From positions 682,001 to 746,000 of the forward strand of contig NZ_SJPY01000003.1 of assembly GCF_007860185.1 (NCBI RefSeq): 64,000 bases of DNA, read 5' to 3'. Positions 20,081 to 34,000 of the stretch are shown here, piece after piece. A program made the position numbers and the translations under genes. This stretch comes from Novipirellula aureliae (GTDB taxonomy: Bacteria > Planctomycetota > Planctomycetia > Pirellulales > Pirellulaceae). Each line of letters begins with the position of its first letter. Position 1 is the first letter of the stretch. Under the pieces are notes generated by a model that made no database searches, had not been told where the DNA came from, and was given only the letters and a program-made list of their open reading frames with translations.

Positions 20081-20494
20081 ATGAGTTTCGGATCAACTCC
20101 CCCACATTCCTATCCTTACAGACCGCTGAATCAAGACGTTGGCAATCCAGGTTATGGCACCTATTCGGAAAGGTTGAAGCACTCGGGGCTTGGGATCGTT
20201 TCTTTCTTGACCGCGATTTGTATGGGCTTTGCATTGTTCGCATTGATCGCGGTCGCAGCGATCATCGAAGGCTCGAATCCAGGCGGGATGGACGAGGAAT
20301 CTGCATCAGCGATCATCGTCGGGTTGTGCGTCTTTGCGATCATCGGGCTAACCTTTTTAGGGCTGGCACTCGGATTTGTGGGCATCTTCGCCGCGAATCG
20401 AAACCGGATATTCCCGATTCTCGGCGTCATGTTCAATGGACTTTTACTGTTGGCAATCACCGCATTGTTTCTTATCGGCATTGCGACTGGATAG
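20081..20494 (+). CDS. Small membrane protein, DUF4190-like
   Basis: The 137-residue protein has a Pro/Tyr-rich soluble start (STPPHSYPYRPLNQD) and three predicted helices. KHSGLGIVSFLTAICMGF resembles the opening of DUF4190-type proteins (SGLAIASLVLGIL), which have a cytoplasmic Pro-rich tail followed by a helical hairpin. The role of this family is unknown. The ATG at 20081 fits the homologous start; a TTG at 20060 is in frame. It stands alone after the repeat array. Confidence 0.6.
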   Translation: MSFGSTPPHSYPYRPLNQDVGNPGYGTYSERLKHSGLGIVSFLTAICMGFALFALIAVAAIIEGSNPGGMDEESASAIIVGLCVFAIIGLTFLGLALGFVGIFAANRNRIFPILGVMFNGLLLLAITALFLIGIATG

Positions 20495-20753
20495 CTTTCA
20501 GAATCTCGGCGAAGCCGACTCGAGTCTTCGGTTCCAATTCGATAGAATCAAGACGATGATGGATGCATTCAACGGATCACCGGGACCGCTGGGGATGAAT
20601 CGACTGCGTTTGCGATCCTTACCGGATTCGGTCGCGACGGCGGAACGGGCGATGCGGATGGCGGTTGTGGGTGAAAGCGGCGGAACGCGGCCCGATCGGC
20701 ACGCAGTCTAACGAAAGGAAGCGACGCAACTCCCAACTCCCAACTCCCAACTC
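20495..20753. other. Intergenic stretch with no supported gene
   Basis: Contains a short open frame of about 50 codons (20556-20711) without recognisable features and a triplet CCAACTCCCAACTCCCAACTCC at the end (20727-20755), next to the stop of the TPR gene. Confidence 0.4.
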
Positions 20754-21557
20754 CTACCTGCGAATAAATCCGCTATTGTAGCCAACGGACGGTTGGGTCG
20801 CGATTTGACTGGAGTTATCTAGCCCGTTTGGCAGCGATGGATCTGCCATCGGTTGGGCGTTCAGGGTTTGATTGATCGCGGCGATACGAGCGGCAGCGGC
20901 TGGCTGCATATTATTGATCGCCAGCGAATGCTGATAATTTTGTAATGCTTGACGCAGATCGCCCGATTGCTCTCGCATTCGGCCGAGGGCTAACCATGCT
21001 CGCGAGTTGTTGGCATCGATTTGCACGGAATCTTCTAAGTATTTTAGTGCCGTCGTCATGTCACCCGATTCTTCGTACAAGCGAGCCAATTCGACTCGTG
21101 GTTCGGCATAATTCGGGTTTTGGCTGGCCCAATTCTTCATCAGAGCAAATGCTCGATCGGTTCGGCCCGTATCCATCAACAAAACAGCCAATCCACGGTG
21201 ACATTCGACGTGGTTCGGATCGTGGTCCAAACATTGGTTGTAAAGGGCTTCGGATTGCTCCAAGAGTTCGGCTTGCCCGCGCTGATTGCCCAATCGGTGC
21301 GTCGTGGCAGCCAAATTGTAGTAGCCGTCTGCATTTTGGGGGTCGGTTTCGATCACTTTCTGGAACTGCTGAAGGGCTCCGGTGTACTGTCCTTGCTCGT
21401 AAAGGCGGGCTCCTTGAGCGTTTTGGCCGCTCGCCGCCCATTGGCAACCCGAAAAAACGACAACAGGTAGACAGAAACACAGCATCACAGCCGGTCGGAA
21501 AATGCGGTGTGTGTTCGTTTGATAACGGCATTTTTGTCTAGTCATCTGACATGTCAT
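20754..21557 (-). CDS. TPR-repeat lipoprotein
   Basis: A 267-residue protein with a lipoprotein signal: a basic start, hydrophobic core VMLCFCLPVVV and lipobox FSGC (Cys at about residue 38). Five or six tetratricopeptide units follow, for example ARLYEQGQYTGALQQFQKVI, GYYNLAATTHRLGNQRGQAE, PRVELARLYEESGDMTTAL and WLALGRMREQSGDLRQAL. TPRs mediate protein contacts; the partner is unknown. The C-terminus is Asn/Pro/Ser-rich and ends in Arg-Arg. Monocistronic, with several possible Met starts within the first five residues. Confidence 0.85.
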   Translation of the reverse strand: MTCQMTRQKCRYQTNTHRIFRPAVMLCFCLPVVVFSGCQWAASGQNAQGARLYEQGQYTGALQQFQKVIETDPQNADGYYNLAATTHRLGNQRGQAELLEQSEALYNQCLDHDPNHVECHRGLAVLLMDTGRTDRAFALMKNWASQNPNYAEPRVELARLYEESGDMTTALKYLEDSVQIDANNSRAWLALGRMREQSGDLRQALQNYQHSLAINNMQPAAAARIAAINQTLNAQPMADPSLPNGLDNSSQIATQPSVGYNSGFIRR

Positions 21558-22041
21558 CCTGACGCGAGAGGCATTTCGGCGCGAAACCGGGAAAATAGCT
21601 GGAGTAAACCGAACACACCATTCGGGTGGTTCCTTCCAAGCGACTTTGAGGTTGCTTTATAGAGGACGATAGCAAGGTAGCGATTCAGCACGCAATAGCG
21701 GAACTTTTGACTGTATCGATTCGTCAAAGGGGGCCGAGAGCAGGGGGAAACCGACTTTACGCATAAAAGTGACTGCAAAATCGATAAAGTCTCTACTACA
21801 GACGATTTTCGTTGCTTGCTGACAATCCACAATTAGAATCCGAAGCAGGCTCTGCCTACAAAACACCCAAAAGTCTTTTTTTACCCAAAGCACTTAGATT
21901 AACGCTCCGGGTAGTTTTAGTCGATTTCAGCTTCCATGCAGGAATCGCGTGAAAGCTTGCGAGAAGGTAATTGAAGTCGAGTTTGCAGAATCCCACGTCC
22001 CAACTTAGCCAGTCAATTGGCACTGAACACGAGGCTGTTTG
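21558..22041. promoter_or_regulatory. Divergent intergenic region before the giant gene
   Basis: 484 bp between the leftward TPR gene and the rightward 16.6-kb gene. It must carry both promoters, but I cannot point to a convincing -35/-10 pair. A short AGGC-TCT-GCCT hairpin at about 21847-21857 has the same TCT triloop as other repeats of the window. No supported gene. Confidence 0.4.
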
Positions 22042-25000
22042 ATGACAAACCGTAAATCGAGCGTTCGAGACGGTATCCAGAAGAGCATTCGAAATATGAC
22101 GGGTCGCTTGCGCGCCAAGCGTCGTCGCAGCGAACGCCGTTTGCTAACGGAAACCCTAGAATCGCGTCAATTATTGGCCGGTCCCGAGCTTATCGGGATT
22201 CAAAGTGACGTCGCGACGACCGAGGGGAGTCTTTTCAATGATTTTGAGACACTGCGTACCGATTCGTTGCCGTTGGGCAATGTGGTTTTATCTCAATCAC
22301 CCAACGAATTAACCTTTCGGTTTGATGACAATGCCAACATCGACCCTGAATCGCTCGCTGGCATCACAATCACTCGCGCGGGTGCGGACGGTTATTTCGA
22401 AGCCGCCAGCGCTGTAAATGATTTGGGTACCGGTACGGAATTGCTTGAATACCGAGCGACTTCGAGCGGGTTGTCAGGAAACGGAACGACGATTTTGTAT
22501 CGCCAGCAAAATCGCGGGAATACGGGCACCCCCGTCACGGCGACCGTCGATACGTCGGGCGCTGCTCCGATCATTACGCTCAGCCTCAACAGTGCCTCGG
22601 GACGGCCTGCGACGTTGGGGGATGTGGTTGGTTTCATCAACAACACCGCATCGGTGAATCGTTACATCACCGTCCAGCAGCTATCGCCTGCTTCGGCAAC
22701 GGCAGTGGGAACGACGGTGGATACAACCCGGTCGGTCGTTTTGCAGGGTGCGAATGCGTCACAAGCGGTGACCGATTTAGGGACGGGTGGATCGGTCAGT
22801 GTTCGTTTGGTGGCCGCACAAACGGGTGCCACAGGAACCGGAACCACAGTCGTTGTCACACCGCAAGACTTTAACGGTCCGGGCTTACCGCGAGTCTTGG
22901 TCTCGGGCAAAACCGTCAGCATCACGGTCAACTCCAACGCGACCTTTGCAACCACGGTCGATCAGTTTATCGCTGCGATCAACTCGAACTCGCTGGCGAG
23001 TGAACTTGTAACCGCATCTCTCCAGATCGGTTCAGGTTCCACTTTGATGGGCAATCGAACCGTATTCTACTCGCCACTGGTCCTCTCCGGCGCCAGTGAC
23101 GAAGTGCTGACACCGGGTTATGTCGGGTTGGGTGAATCGAACCGTGAAATCGTTTTCCGTTTTGCCGAAGCGCTTCCCGATGATACCTATCGGATCGACA
23201 TCAGTGCATCGGGCACACTTGGGCTTCGCAACGAAGACGGCGAGTACTTTAACGACGGAACCAGTGTCACGGGACAATTCGTGGTTGATGGTGGCCCGAA
23301 GATTTTAGCGGTTGTCCCGCAACCAGTGACGCGAAATACGGATGGCACGCTCGCCGTCGCATCCAACGTTGTGGAAGTTCATGTCGACGGTGGTGATATC
23401 GATCAAGCGACCTTGACGAATCGGAATTACTATCGCTTGATCTACACGCGTGACACGTTGACCACTCGGGATGATTATGAATTGCTTCCCAGCGCGGTCA
23501 CCTACAATCCAATCACCAAGATCGTTCGCCTCGAATTCGCAAATGCGCTTTCGCGTGTCGCTGATCCATTGAATCCTGGTCAATTTATCGACGGAGCGGC
23601 AAGGCTGAGGATCGGGTCGAGTGAACCGATCAACATTGCTCCTAAAGAGCTCAGTTTCCAAACCGATGCACCGGATAGTTTTTCGGACGCGTTCAATTTG
23701 AATAGCCAATGGGCGATCAGTTCAAATCCCAACGCGGGCATCCAATTGGCACAGATTTCGGGTGAGATCAGCAACACCTCCGCCTACGAATTGGAATTGC
23801 CCGGTGGGTCCGATGTACCGGGCATTCGCGACATCCGTCCTGATGATCCGTCACGATTAGAGCGAACGATTCCACTCGACGTATTGCGTCTCGGTGCGGA
23901 CAACGAAGCGGGAATCACCGAATTCCAATACGATTTCGTCGACAATTGGCAGGGTGACGACCCGAACAAGCCGGGGATTGATGAATCCAAAACCTATTTC
24001 AATCTGATCACCGAACAACAGAAAGCTCGGGTTCGCGAAGTACTCTCACTGTTTAGCGAATACCTGGGCGTCCAGTTCATCGAAACCAGCGGTGGTTTGA
24101 CCAGCCAGGCGTCGTTCTCGATCGCCGTGGGTGAATTGTATGGCGCCGATGCTAGCGTCAATAGTGCCGCCGCCCTTCGTGACGCCGACGGCAACGCGAT
24201 TCTCAATACTCCCGAAGCCATTGTCCTAGCGACCCGCGACCGCAACCTTGATGGCGTCGACGATTTAGCAGTACTCGATTTCCAGGACTTCGATCCATCG
24301 ACGATTGATCAAATCGGCGGGGAGTTTTTCCGCGGTGCTTTCCTGGCCGTTGGACAGTTGCTCGGATATGGCTACGCGGACAGTTTGCCACAACCCGTTA
24401 CCCAAAGCACAGCTTCGGTATTGAATCCCGGGACCGACAATGAACCGGCCTTCCCGAGCGTGGCGGATATTGTCAACGGACAATACATGTACCGTCCCGA
24501 GAGCAATGACATCGACCTCTATTCGTTCACGCTCGATCAGCAGGGTACGATTAGCATTGAAACGTTGGCAGAGCGATTGCCGACGTCCAGCCTGCTCAAC
24601 ACCGCCCTGCGTTTGTATGCGGTCGATGGCGATGGCTATGTGGAGATCGCCGCGAACGACGATTACTTCAGCAACGATTCACTGATCGAACTCGAACTTG
24701 AAGCGGGCACCTATGCCATCGGCGTTAGCGCATCGGGCAACACCACCTACGATCCAACGACAGCGGGTAGTGGCTACGGCGGCTTAAGCGAAGGCACGTA
24801 CCAATTGAACTTGGGATTTCGAGCCTCTGCTGCCGACGCGATTCGCGACACCGCCGGCAATGCGATTGACGGTGACCTTGATGGAACACCGGGCGGACTA
24901 TTCAATTTCTGGTTCGTCCCCAATGATCCCAACACGACTCTCTATGTTGACAAAGCGGCGACGAATCCCGATTTAAACCGAGCGACCTCCAACCCGTATT

Positions 25001-28000
25001 TGAACATCGATGACGCCATCCGTGATGCCCGCCCTGGGGATACGATTCGTATCGTTGGAAACGGTGGTACCGATGGTGACCTGAGTACCGTGGCAGACAA
25101 CTTGGCTTATGAAATCGGCCTTGACAACCGCGGTATCGCGCTCGCTGACGGTGAATCGTTGGTCGCGCCACAAGGCGTCAACATCGTTGTCGATGCTGGT
25201 GCGGTTTTCAAAATGCGTCGTAGCCGTGTGGGCATCGGCAGCACCTCACCGCAGGTCGACTTGAGTAACTCGTCTCTACAAATCCTCGGCACCCCGACGA
25301 TCATCGATTCGTTCGGTCGTCCTGCGTTGGATGACGATGGAAACGAGATCCCCGGTAGCGTCATCTTTACGAGTTACAACGATGACTTGGATCCCGATCA
25401 ACCCGACAGCGCCCGCGAAGGGGATTGGGGCGGTATCGACTTCCGAGGCGACATCGATTCAGCGGATGAATCGCGAGTGAACCTGGAAGACCAAGGGATT
25501 TTCCTGAACCATATTCAGTTCGCGGATCTTCGCTATGGTGGTGGACAAGTCTCGATCAACGGCCCGCAAGTCGCCATCAGCCCGATCGATATGGCAGTGA
25601 CACGGCCCACGATCATTAACAGCAGCATTCGCTTGTCAGCGAATTCTGCGATGTCGGCGACTCCTGATACGTTCGCGGAATCGCGATTTACCCAAGAGCA
25701 ATTGTCGGGTGTCGATTTCACCCCTGATATCAGCCGCGTGGGGCCGCACATCCGCGGTAATACGATTGCCGACAACTCGATCAACGGGTTGTTTATTCGT
25801 GTCGCCACGCGAACCGGAAGTGTCCTGCAACCGCTAACCGAAACCGCACGATTCGACGATACCGATATCGTCCATGTCTTGACCGAAAACCTTGTCATTC
25901 AAGGAACGGCTGGCGGTCCGATCCAGAGCATCGATGCTCCTTCGAGTCTGCTGATCCGCGTGAGTGATTCCGACACCGCAGGCATCCCGCTTGAAGGTGA
26001 AGTGTTGTCGGGTAGCTATCAGTATCGGGTTACGTTTGTTGACTCGTCAGGCCGCGAATCGGACCCAAGTTTGGCGACCGCCACGTTTGATCTTGAGGAA
26101 GACGGTGCGATGCGGCTGACGGGACTACCAACGGTTCCTGCAGGTTCGCTGTTCAGCGCTCGTCGACTCTATCGAGCCACGGTCGCTGCCGACGGAACCG
26201 TAGGCGAATTTCGACTCGTGGGATCATTGAACGCCAGTCAGACGAGTTACATCGACGCAGCCGTCGCGGGAACGGACTCACTTCCCGAAGCGGCGCAGAA
26301 CATCACCGCACGTTTGAATCCAGGCTTGACGATCGATCCAGGCACGGTGTTGAAGATGAATCGGGCACGCATCGATGTGACGCTCGGTGCACACTTCTAC
26401 GCCGAGGGAACCGAGCAACGGCCGGTCGTGATGACCAGTTTGTCGGATGATCGCTACGGTACCGGAGGAACGTTTGACAGCGACGACACAGCGAACTCGG
26501 AATTGACGGCCGGTGATTGGGCGGGGCTATATATCGGTTACGGGGCAACCGCCTCGATCGACCATGCCGTCATCGCGGGCGGAGGTGGAACCGCAACGAT
26601 TCAAGGTGGCTTCGCTAGTTTCAATGCCATCGAAGTTCATCAAGCGGACCTGCGTTTGGCCAACAGTCGGTTGGAACAGAATGCGGACGGTCGTGGCTTC
26701 TACAACACGAACCTTCCCGACCGCGCCGGACACGGCGATAACGAAAGCGGTACGGTCTTCGTCCTGGCGTCTCAACCCGTTATTGTCAATAACGATTTCA
26801 TCGACGGCCTAGGGCCAATGGCCTCGTTCGATGTCAATAGTTTCTCGTTCAATGAGGTCACCGACTACGGACGTTCGACCTACACGTCAATGAGTTACAG
26901 CGACAATGACGATTCGGACCCAATCAGCTCTGTCTCATCCATCGGTAACAGTGGTCCTTTGGTACAAGACAACCGGATCTCCGGTATCGTGGATGAATCG
27001 GATGACGATGATGACGACGATGATGAGGATGACGACGATGATATCGTCGCTGCCACGTTCGGGCTTAACGGGATGGAAGTCCGTGCTGGGCAAGTGACGA
27101 CCGAAGTGGTTTTTGACGATGTCGACATCGTCCACATCGTTCGCGGCTCGATCGAGGTTCCGAACCAATACATTTATGGCGGACTTCGTCTCGAATCCGA
27201 TGCACGCGGCAGTTTGGTAATGAAATTCGAAGGATCCGATGCCGGCATCGTCGCTGGGGGCACGTTGGCCACCGCTGAAGATCAGTTCGTCGACATCGCC
27301 GACCGCATCGGCGGCAGTCTGCAAATCGTCGGCCATCCCGACTTCCCCGTCGTCTTGACCGCATTGGTCGATGACACGATCGGCGCGGGCTTTACCCCCG
27401 AAGGACTGCCTGCTCTTGACACCAACAACGATGGGATTCGCACTTCGATTCTGACAAGCGAAACCGCTGGCGAAGCGACACCAGCCGGTCTTCCCGTTGG
27501 ACCTCAATATGATCGTACCGATATTGAAGTCGACAACGGAACCACCATCGATAATGACATCGATCAAAATGTGGTTGGATTCTTTGAAGCCACCGTTGAA
27601 AGCGGATCCGCAGTCACTGACATTTTGGTGACGGGTATCGATCAAGCAACCGCCACGCAACTCGATCAACAAAACTATGCTTTCTTGGCAACCACGATTG
27701 TGGACATCGATCTTGACTCTGGGTTCGCCAATCCCGCTCCGTTTACGTTGGCGGAAACGACCATCACTCGCCCAGCGACTTTGGTGAGTCCAGACCGAGT
27801 GGTCAGCGAGGGATTGTTTACCGACTTATCAGAAGAGGAGGATGGCGAACGACAATTCCAGTGGATCGCGTCGACGTTTATTCTTGACAATCGTTCGATG
27901 ATGTACACGACCATCGATATCATTTCCGTCGATGGACGCGATATTAATGCGGGTGCGGTCCGTAGCATTCAAGTGACTAGCTACTTCACTCACGGTGCAG

Positions 28001-31000
28001 GTGCAGGCGGTCAAGACACGCTGTATTCGGTCGGTGACCCAGGCGAATTCAATTTCCGCGCCTACACAATCGATGGTCAAGATCGCCTCGGTTTCTCGCA
28101 TGGCGGTATTTATGAAGACGACGGCTACAACCAACTCAATGCAACCTTTGATGGATGGGCCGCGGACAACGCAGACCAGTTGTTGACGACGATCAACGCC
28201 GAGAACAACACCCCCTCGGTCAGCGGGTCGATCGGTACCGGTTTGCCGGAAATCACAACCGATCCACTGTTCCCCAACGCCAATGCCGCTTACGGAGTCG
28301 ATGACATTGGAACGGCGTTCACGTGGTCGTTGGTCGCCAACGAAGATCGTGCTCGATTTACCAGTTTTATCGAATGGATTCCCAGCGATCCAGCCGATCC
28401 GTTTGTTCCTGAATTGCCGATCAATATAGACGGCAGCGGTTCATGGGACGGTGTGACCATCCGTGAAGCTGCCGACGACCGAAACGTCGCTAGTACAAGC
28501 GAAAATGAACCCAACAACGTCGGCTCGTCGGATACCAACCCCACGCCCGGCCGATCGCAATACCTCGGTGAATTAGCCCCCAACGAATCGTCCGGCGATG
28601 AAAACCGCCGGCTTGGTTTCATCGTCGATGGATCGATCAGCAGTACGGGCGATGTCGATGTTTATTCATTCATCGGCGAAGCCGGTACACTGGTTTGGCT
28701 TGATATCGACCGCACCGATTTGAAGCTCGACACGGTGATTGAGTTGATCGATGCGAATGGCAATACGTTGGTTTTATCGGACGACTCCTTAGCAGAATCC
28801 ATCGGCACCAAGAGCCGGCTGACATCGTCGGATGGACGGTTCGATGCAAATAATGCTGGCAGTTTGAACCGACTCGTCAACGATGATCCCAGTTTGACGA
28901 CTGCGGATCACCAAGATTTGTACTCGGTCAACCCCAAGGACGCCGGAATGCGGCTGGTGTTGCCTGGCGAAGCGGGACAACGCAACCTTTATCACATTCG
29001 CGTTCGCAGCAGCAGTGTCGCATCAGGTGCCAATGGTTCACTCGTTGTTTCCGGGCAAGTCCAAAGCGAGCAACTTAGTTCACTGCGCCGCGGATTGACC
29101 TCCGGCGGCTACCAATTGCAAGTCCGTCTGAGTGAGACCGATGAACACGCGGGAACTCAAGTTCGTTTCAGTGACATTCGCTATGCCGTTAACGGTGTCC
29201 AAATCATCGGCGGACCGTTGCACAGTCCGTTGGCTGGCGACGAGTACGAAGTCGAGGCTCCAAACGACACTCTCGGTAATGCGCAAATCATAGGACTCTA
29301 CTCGACCACCGTGGACAACGCAGGCACCGGAGTCGACACAGGAACCGATGACGAAGATATCGACGACGAAGACATCGACGACGAAGATATCGATGACGAA
29401 GATATCGACGACGAAGACATCGATGACGAAGATATCGATGACGAAGATATCGACGATGAAGACATCGACGATGAAGACATCGACGACGAAGACATCGACG
29501 ACGAAGACATCGATGACGAAGACATCGACGATGAAGATGCCGACGACGAAGATGCCGGGGACGATGCAGCCGCGGCGGGCGACACATTGACAGCCGCTGG
29601 ACCTTTACAAAGTGATCGACTTAGTAAATCAATTGGCGGTTCACTTAGCGGAATTGACGATGTCGACTGGTATCAGTTCGATGTGAATTACACGAACTTG
29701 ACGCGTGATAATGCCGCGTTGTATTTAGCGACCGCGTTCGACTTGGATTACTCTGACGGACTTGCTCGCGCCGATACCGGCATTTATGTGTTCAACGAAG
29801 CAGGCGAATTGATCTTGATTGGTTCGGACAGCAACATTGCCGACGATCAACCGATTGGCAGTGCGGACGCCTCTGATTTATCGCGAGGTTCGTTCGGTTC
29901 GGGCGACCCCTATATTGGAGCAAGCGAACTCGCTGAAGGAACGTACTTTATCGCTGTAGCGAACCAGCAACGTATACCGGCGCAGCTCGATCAATTCACC
30001 AACCGCGACACCACGAACCCGCTGCTTCGGCTTGAGCCCATCGACTCGGTCACTCGAATTGTCGAGCAGAATTTCGACAATTTCTATCCTGGAACCGCAA
30101 CGCTGCCGGACGTCGAAGTTCTATTCGACCAAGACTCGATCATCGATTATACGTTCGACGATGTGTTGCTCTATGTGAACACGGGAACGAGTTTGATCAT
30201 TGTCAATCCGTTTACCGGCGTTCAGTACGGAACGGTCGGCAACTTTGGTGACGAGATTCGCGACATCGCGTTCCAAGCCAACGGGGAATTGTTCGCTTAC
30301 ACGGGATTTGACGATCGTGCTCCCGCAGACGACGCTTGGTCGTACGTCCGCATCAACACGGAGGATGCGACGCTAAGTGATGCAATAAGCGTGGGTGCTG
30401 GGATTGTGACCTACCATGACCAAGCGGTTGAACAAGACGCAGGCGGCGATGCTGGACCGGTGATCTTGCAACAGATTCTCGATGTCGAAAGTAACGACGG
30501 GATCGAGGTTGAGGCGATTACGATTCGATCGCTGTTCGGCACCGAAACGGGCTTCTTTGTCGGCAACCGTCCGCAAGATCGCCAAGGTTTGGCCTACACA
30601 ACGAACATTCTTTATCAATTCAACGAGGACACCGGAGAAGCGGTTGGAACGACTTTCGACCTGTCTCTCGAAGACGCTGGTTCAGGAACGGCACCTCGTG
30701 AAATCGGGCAAATCAATACGGAAGCTCCTGTCGGTGCTCGCTCGACTCAGCTGGGCTTTACCGATGCGACAGAAATCAATGCGTTTGGCTTGAATGCTCC
30801 GAGCATTGTCGACGGCGATCGGTTCACGATTACCAATACCGTCGAAACGGTCACATTCGAGTTCGACCAAGGTTACACCGTTGTGGTCGGAGACGCAGGG
30901 AATGTATTGATTGGCGATCGAGTTTCGATCTCCATGCCGGGTGAATCGGCACAGACCTTCGAATTCGTCACCGACGCAGCCAATGTCACCGTTGGCAACA

Positions 31001-34000
31001 TCCCCGTCGTCATTGACGCTACCCTCGGAGCCGAAGCGTTGGCAGGACGTCTTGCCGATGCGATTCGCAGCGAAGGTATTTCGATTTCAGCCGAAGGCAC
31101 TCAAATGTCGCTGCCGGACGCTGAGAACGTCACCGTCCTGGCAGACATGACCTCGAGCCTTGTCCTGCAGGGGACACCGGGTGTTGAGGACGACAACTAT
31201 GCGATCACGCTGTATCCGACCGATACCTCCGCCACAATCGCAAACCGAATCGTTGCCGCGGTCGAGCAAGCAAACGCGTCTGGGGATTTGCCAGACATTC
31301 AGGCCATTGTGCCAACCGGTTCGGCCAATGCACGTTCGGTGCTCATCACCGGTGGTTTCTTAGGCGATATCGCCAATAGCCAAGCGAGCCAACCGACCGG
31401 CAACCTAACCGCTGGCGGCGTTCCAAATGGTGGGCTAATCACCGGGATCGAATTGGTTGACGGTAACCTTTACGCCGTGTCCAACACCGGTGGATTGTAT
31501 GTCGTTGGCAGCGGATTCCTTGGTGCCGGCACCGGCAACAATAACACGATTGCCAACTATGTGACCACCGCAACCGACTTGATCGGCATTAACTTTACCG
31601 GTCTGCGAGCAGGACCGGCCAGCGTGCAAGATGGCGAACTCAGCCAAACACTGTTCGGCATCACGGCAGACGGAACCATCTATGCATTCAACACACAGGG
31701 CGAACTGCAACCCGTGTTTGCGGGCGGACGATCGTCGATTCGCACCAACGTCAGCGGTTCATTAGGGCTTGACTTCAGCACGCTCGACTACAACCTGTGG
31801 CACGTTACGTCTACCGAACCGAGTACCACGGGTGAAGGACATGGCACCAATGCAATCCATAGCGGAACGCGTGATGATTACTCCGGCGGAAATTCATTGG
31901 CGTTTAACTACGAAAACGCTGCCTTCGCAGGCAACTACGCGCCCGGTGAGGTTCCGGTGCAATTGGGTGTCAACAGCAATCCGCGACAAGACGGCCAGGG
32001 TGTTGATGGAACCTACAATTTCCCCGGTGGTGCTAAAGGCGTTATTGAGAGCAATGCCATCGACCTGAGCGGCGTTTCAAGCAAGGACTTGCCGACGCTG
32101 TACTTTAGCTACTTCCTCGAAAACGACGGATTCGATGATGACGATACAACGGTAGGGTTGTTTGGCGATGACCGTGACTCGCTACGTGTCTACGTCATCG
32201 ATCAATACGGCGTCGAGCATCTTGTTGCGACGAACAACGAAGGACGGGGTGAATCGAGTTTTGATGACGAGTTCGACGACCCGGCCGAACTCGGCATCTA
32301 CGATGATGACATCGATACCGAGGTCCAACAGCTATTCGACAATGCTGACGGTAATTGGCGTCAAGCTCGTGTACCGCTCGGAGCGTTCGCTGGACAATCA
32401 GGACTTCGCCTACGCGTCGAGTTCGCCAGCGCCGGAACGACGCAAACAACAACCAACGTGCTCCAAGCGGTTTCCGCCGAACAGTTGGTCGAGAATGAGC
32501 AAATGGTGATCAATGGAGAAGTGTTCTCCATTGACTTCGCTCCCGCAGTAAGCACACCGTCGGGCCGAAATTTGGCGAAAGCATACGCAGCCGATAGTGC
32601 AGCGGTCGCCGTGATTACAGTCGATGGGCAAGACTATGTTCTCAACGATGGGCAAAGACCGGTCGCCGACGGGCAAATCAGCGTCGATCTGTTGGCATCA
32701 CAACCAGCCGGAACCACGCTTGATACTCTGAGTGCAGCAGCGATCGCTTCGCTCGTAGCCGACACAATTGACATGACTCGTTTGGTTCCGACCGGAATCG
32801 AGTTAGCCGTGCAATACTCCGATCCGGATGCATTGTATGTGATCGAATACTCCGGCCAAGAGTATGCTCTCAACGATGGCACTCGTGTCATCGGCATTGA
32901 ACAGGTTCCTGTCGATCTGACAACGTTCAACCAACCGATTTTCACATTGACGAAAACGCAAATTGCGGAATCGCTGAGAATCGCCGCGGGGGTTGCCGAA
33001 GCTCAGTTCAATGTCGCTGAAAACGTCAATTTCTCGGATGCATCCGATGCGGCAGGGGTCACCACGGGACGCAATGACGTGTTGTTCAGTGCGACGCAGT
33101 TGCCTTATTCGGGCGGCAATTCAACCATCTTTGGAAACGGACGTTTCGGCTCCTTCGATTCGGGAGGCAACCTCACGAATTTGAATGATGTGGACATGCT
33201 TCGCGCGGAAGTGACTGCGGGAACGACGATCACGGTCGACGTCGACTTGACTACCAACCCCTTAATCGGAGCGAACGTTCGATTTTTCGATTCAGCAGGC
33301 TATGAACTCGATTCGGTCACGGATGTCGTTAACGGCACCGTCCAAATCACAGCTACCAGCAATGATGCGGTGTATATTGGCTTGAGCGGTTTTGGAAACG
33401 AAACCTATGACCCTAACATCGCGGACAGTGGGACGGTTGGCCAAACCGATGCCTATACGGCAACGGTGAAATTCACCCTTCCGATCGGCGTCGTAACCGA
33501 CGGCAACCTGATCGAAATAGCTGGTGCATCGTCGATCGCAACATCATCCGACACCCTTCTACCAACGAGCGGTCAGGAAACACTCGACGGAAACTCGATT
33601 CGAATTAGCCGATCCGCTAACGCAGACGAAGTGGCGACGGCCATGGGAACGGCCATCGCAGATCGATTCACTGGCGGTGACCCGTCGATGGTGCCGGTCT
33701 CCGGATCAAGCATTCGTATCGCTGGATTGACGATCGATGACTTCGGTCCATTCTTCAATGCCAATGATCGCTATGGTGATTTGTTTGGTGCGGGCGGCAT
33801 CAGCGGCGGAATCGAAAATGATTTCCGTGGTGCATTCCTTGACGATTTCATCATCGGTTTCGCCGAGCGTGGCGAATTGGTCACCGACGCGAATCCAATC
33901 GGTGCGAACGAAGCCTTTGTCCCCAACGGGTCGGTCAACTTGACCTCGCCCGTCCAACCGACGCAGCCAACGGTAACAGGCTCCTATCAATTGGAAATTC

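Noticed and set aside
20556-20711. Possible 51-codon gene
   Set aside because: No ribosome site, signal, membrane segment or family resemblance.
29288-29590. Arg-rich and Ser-rich open frames opposite the acidic tract
   Set aside because: Antisense shadows of the 15-bp coding repeat.
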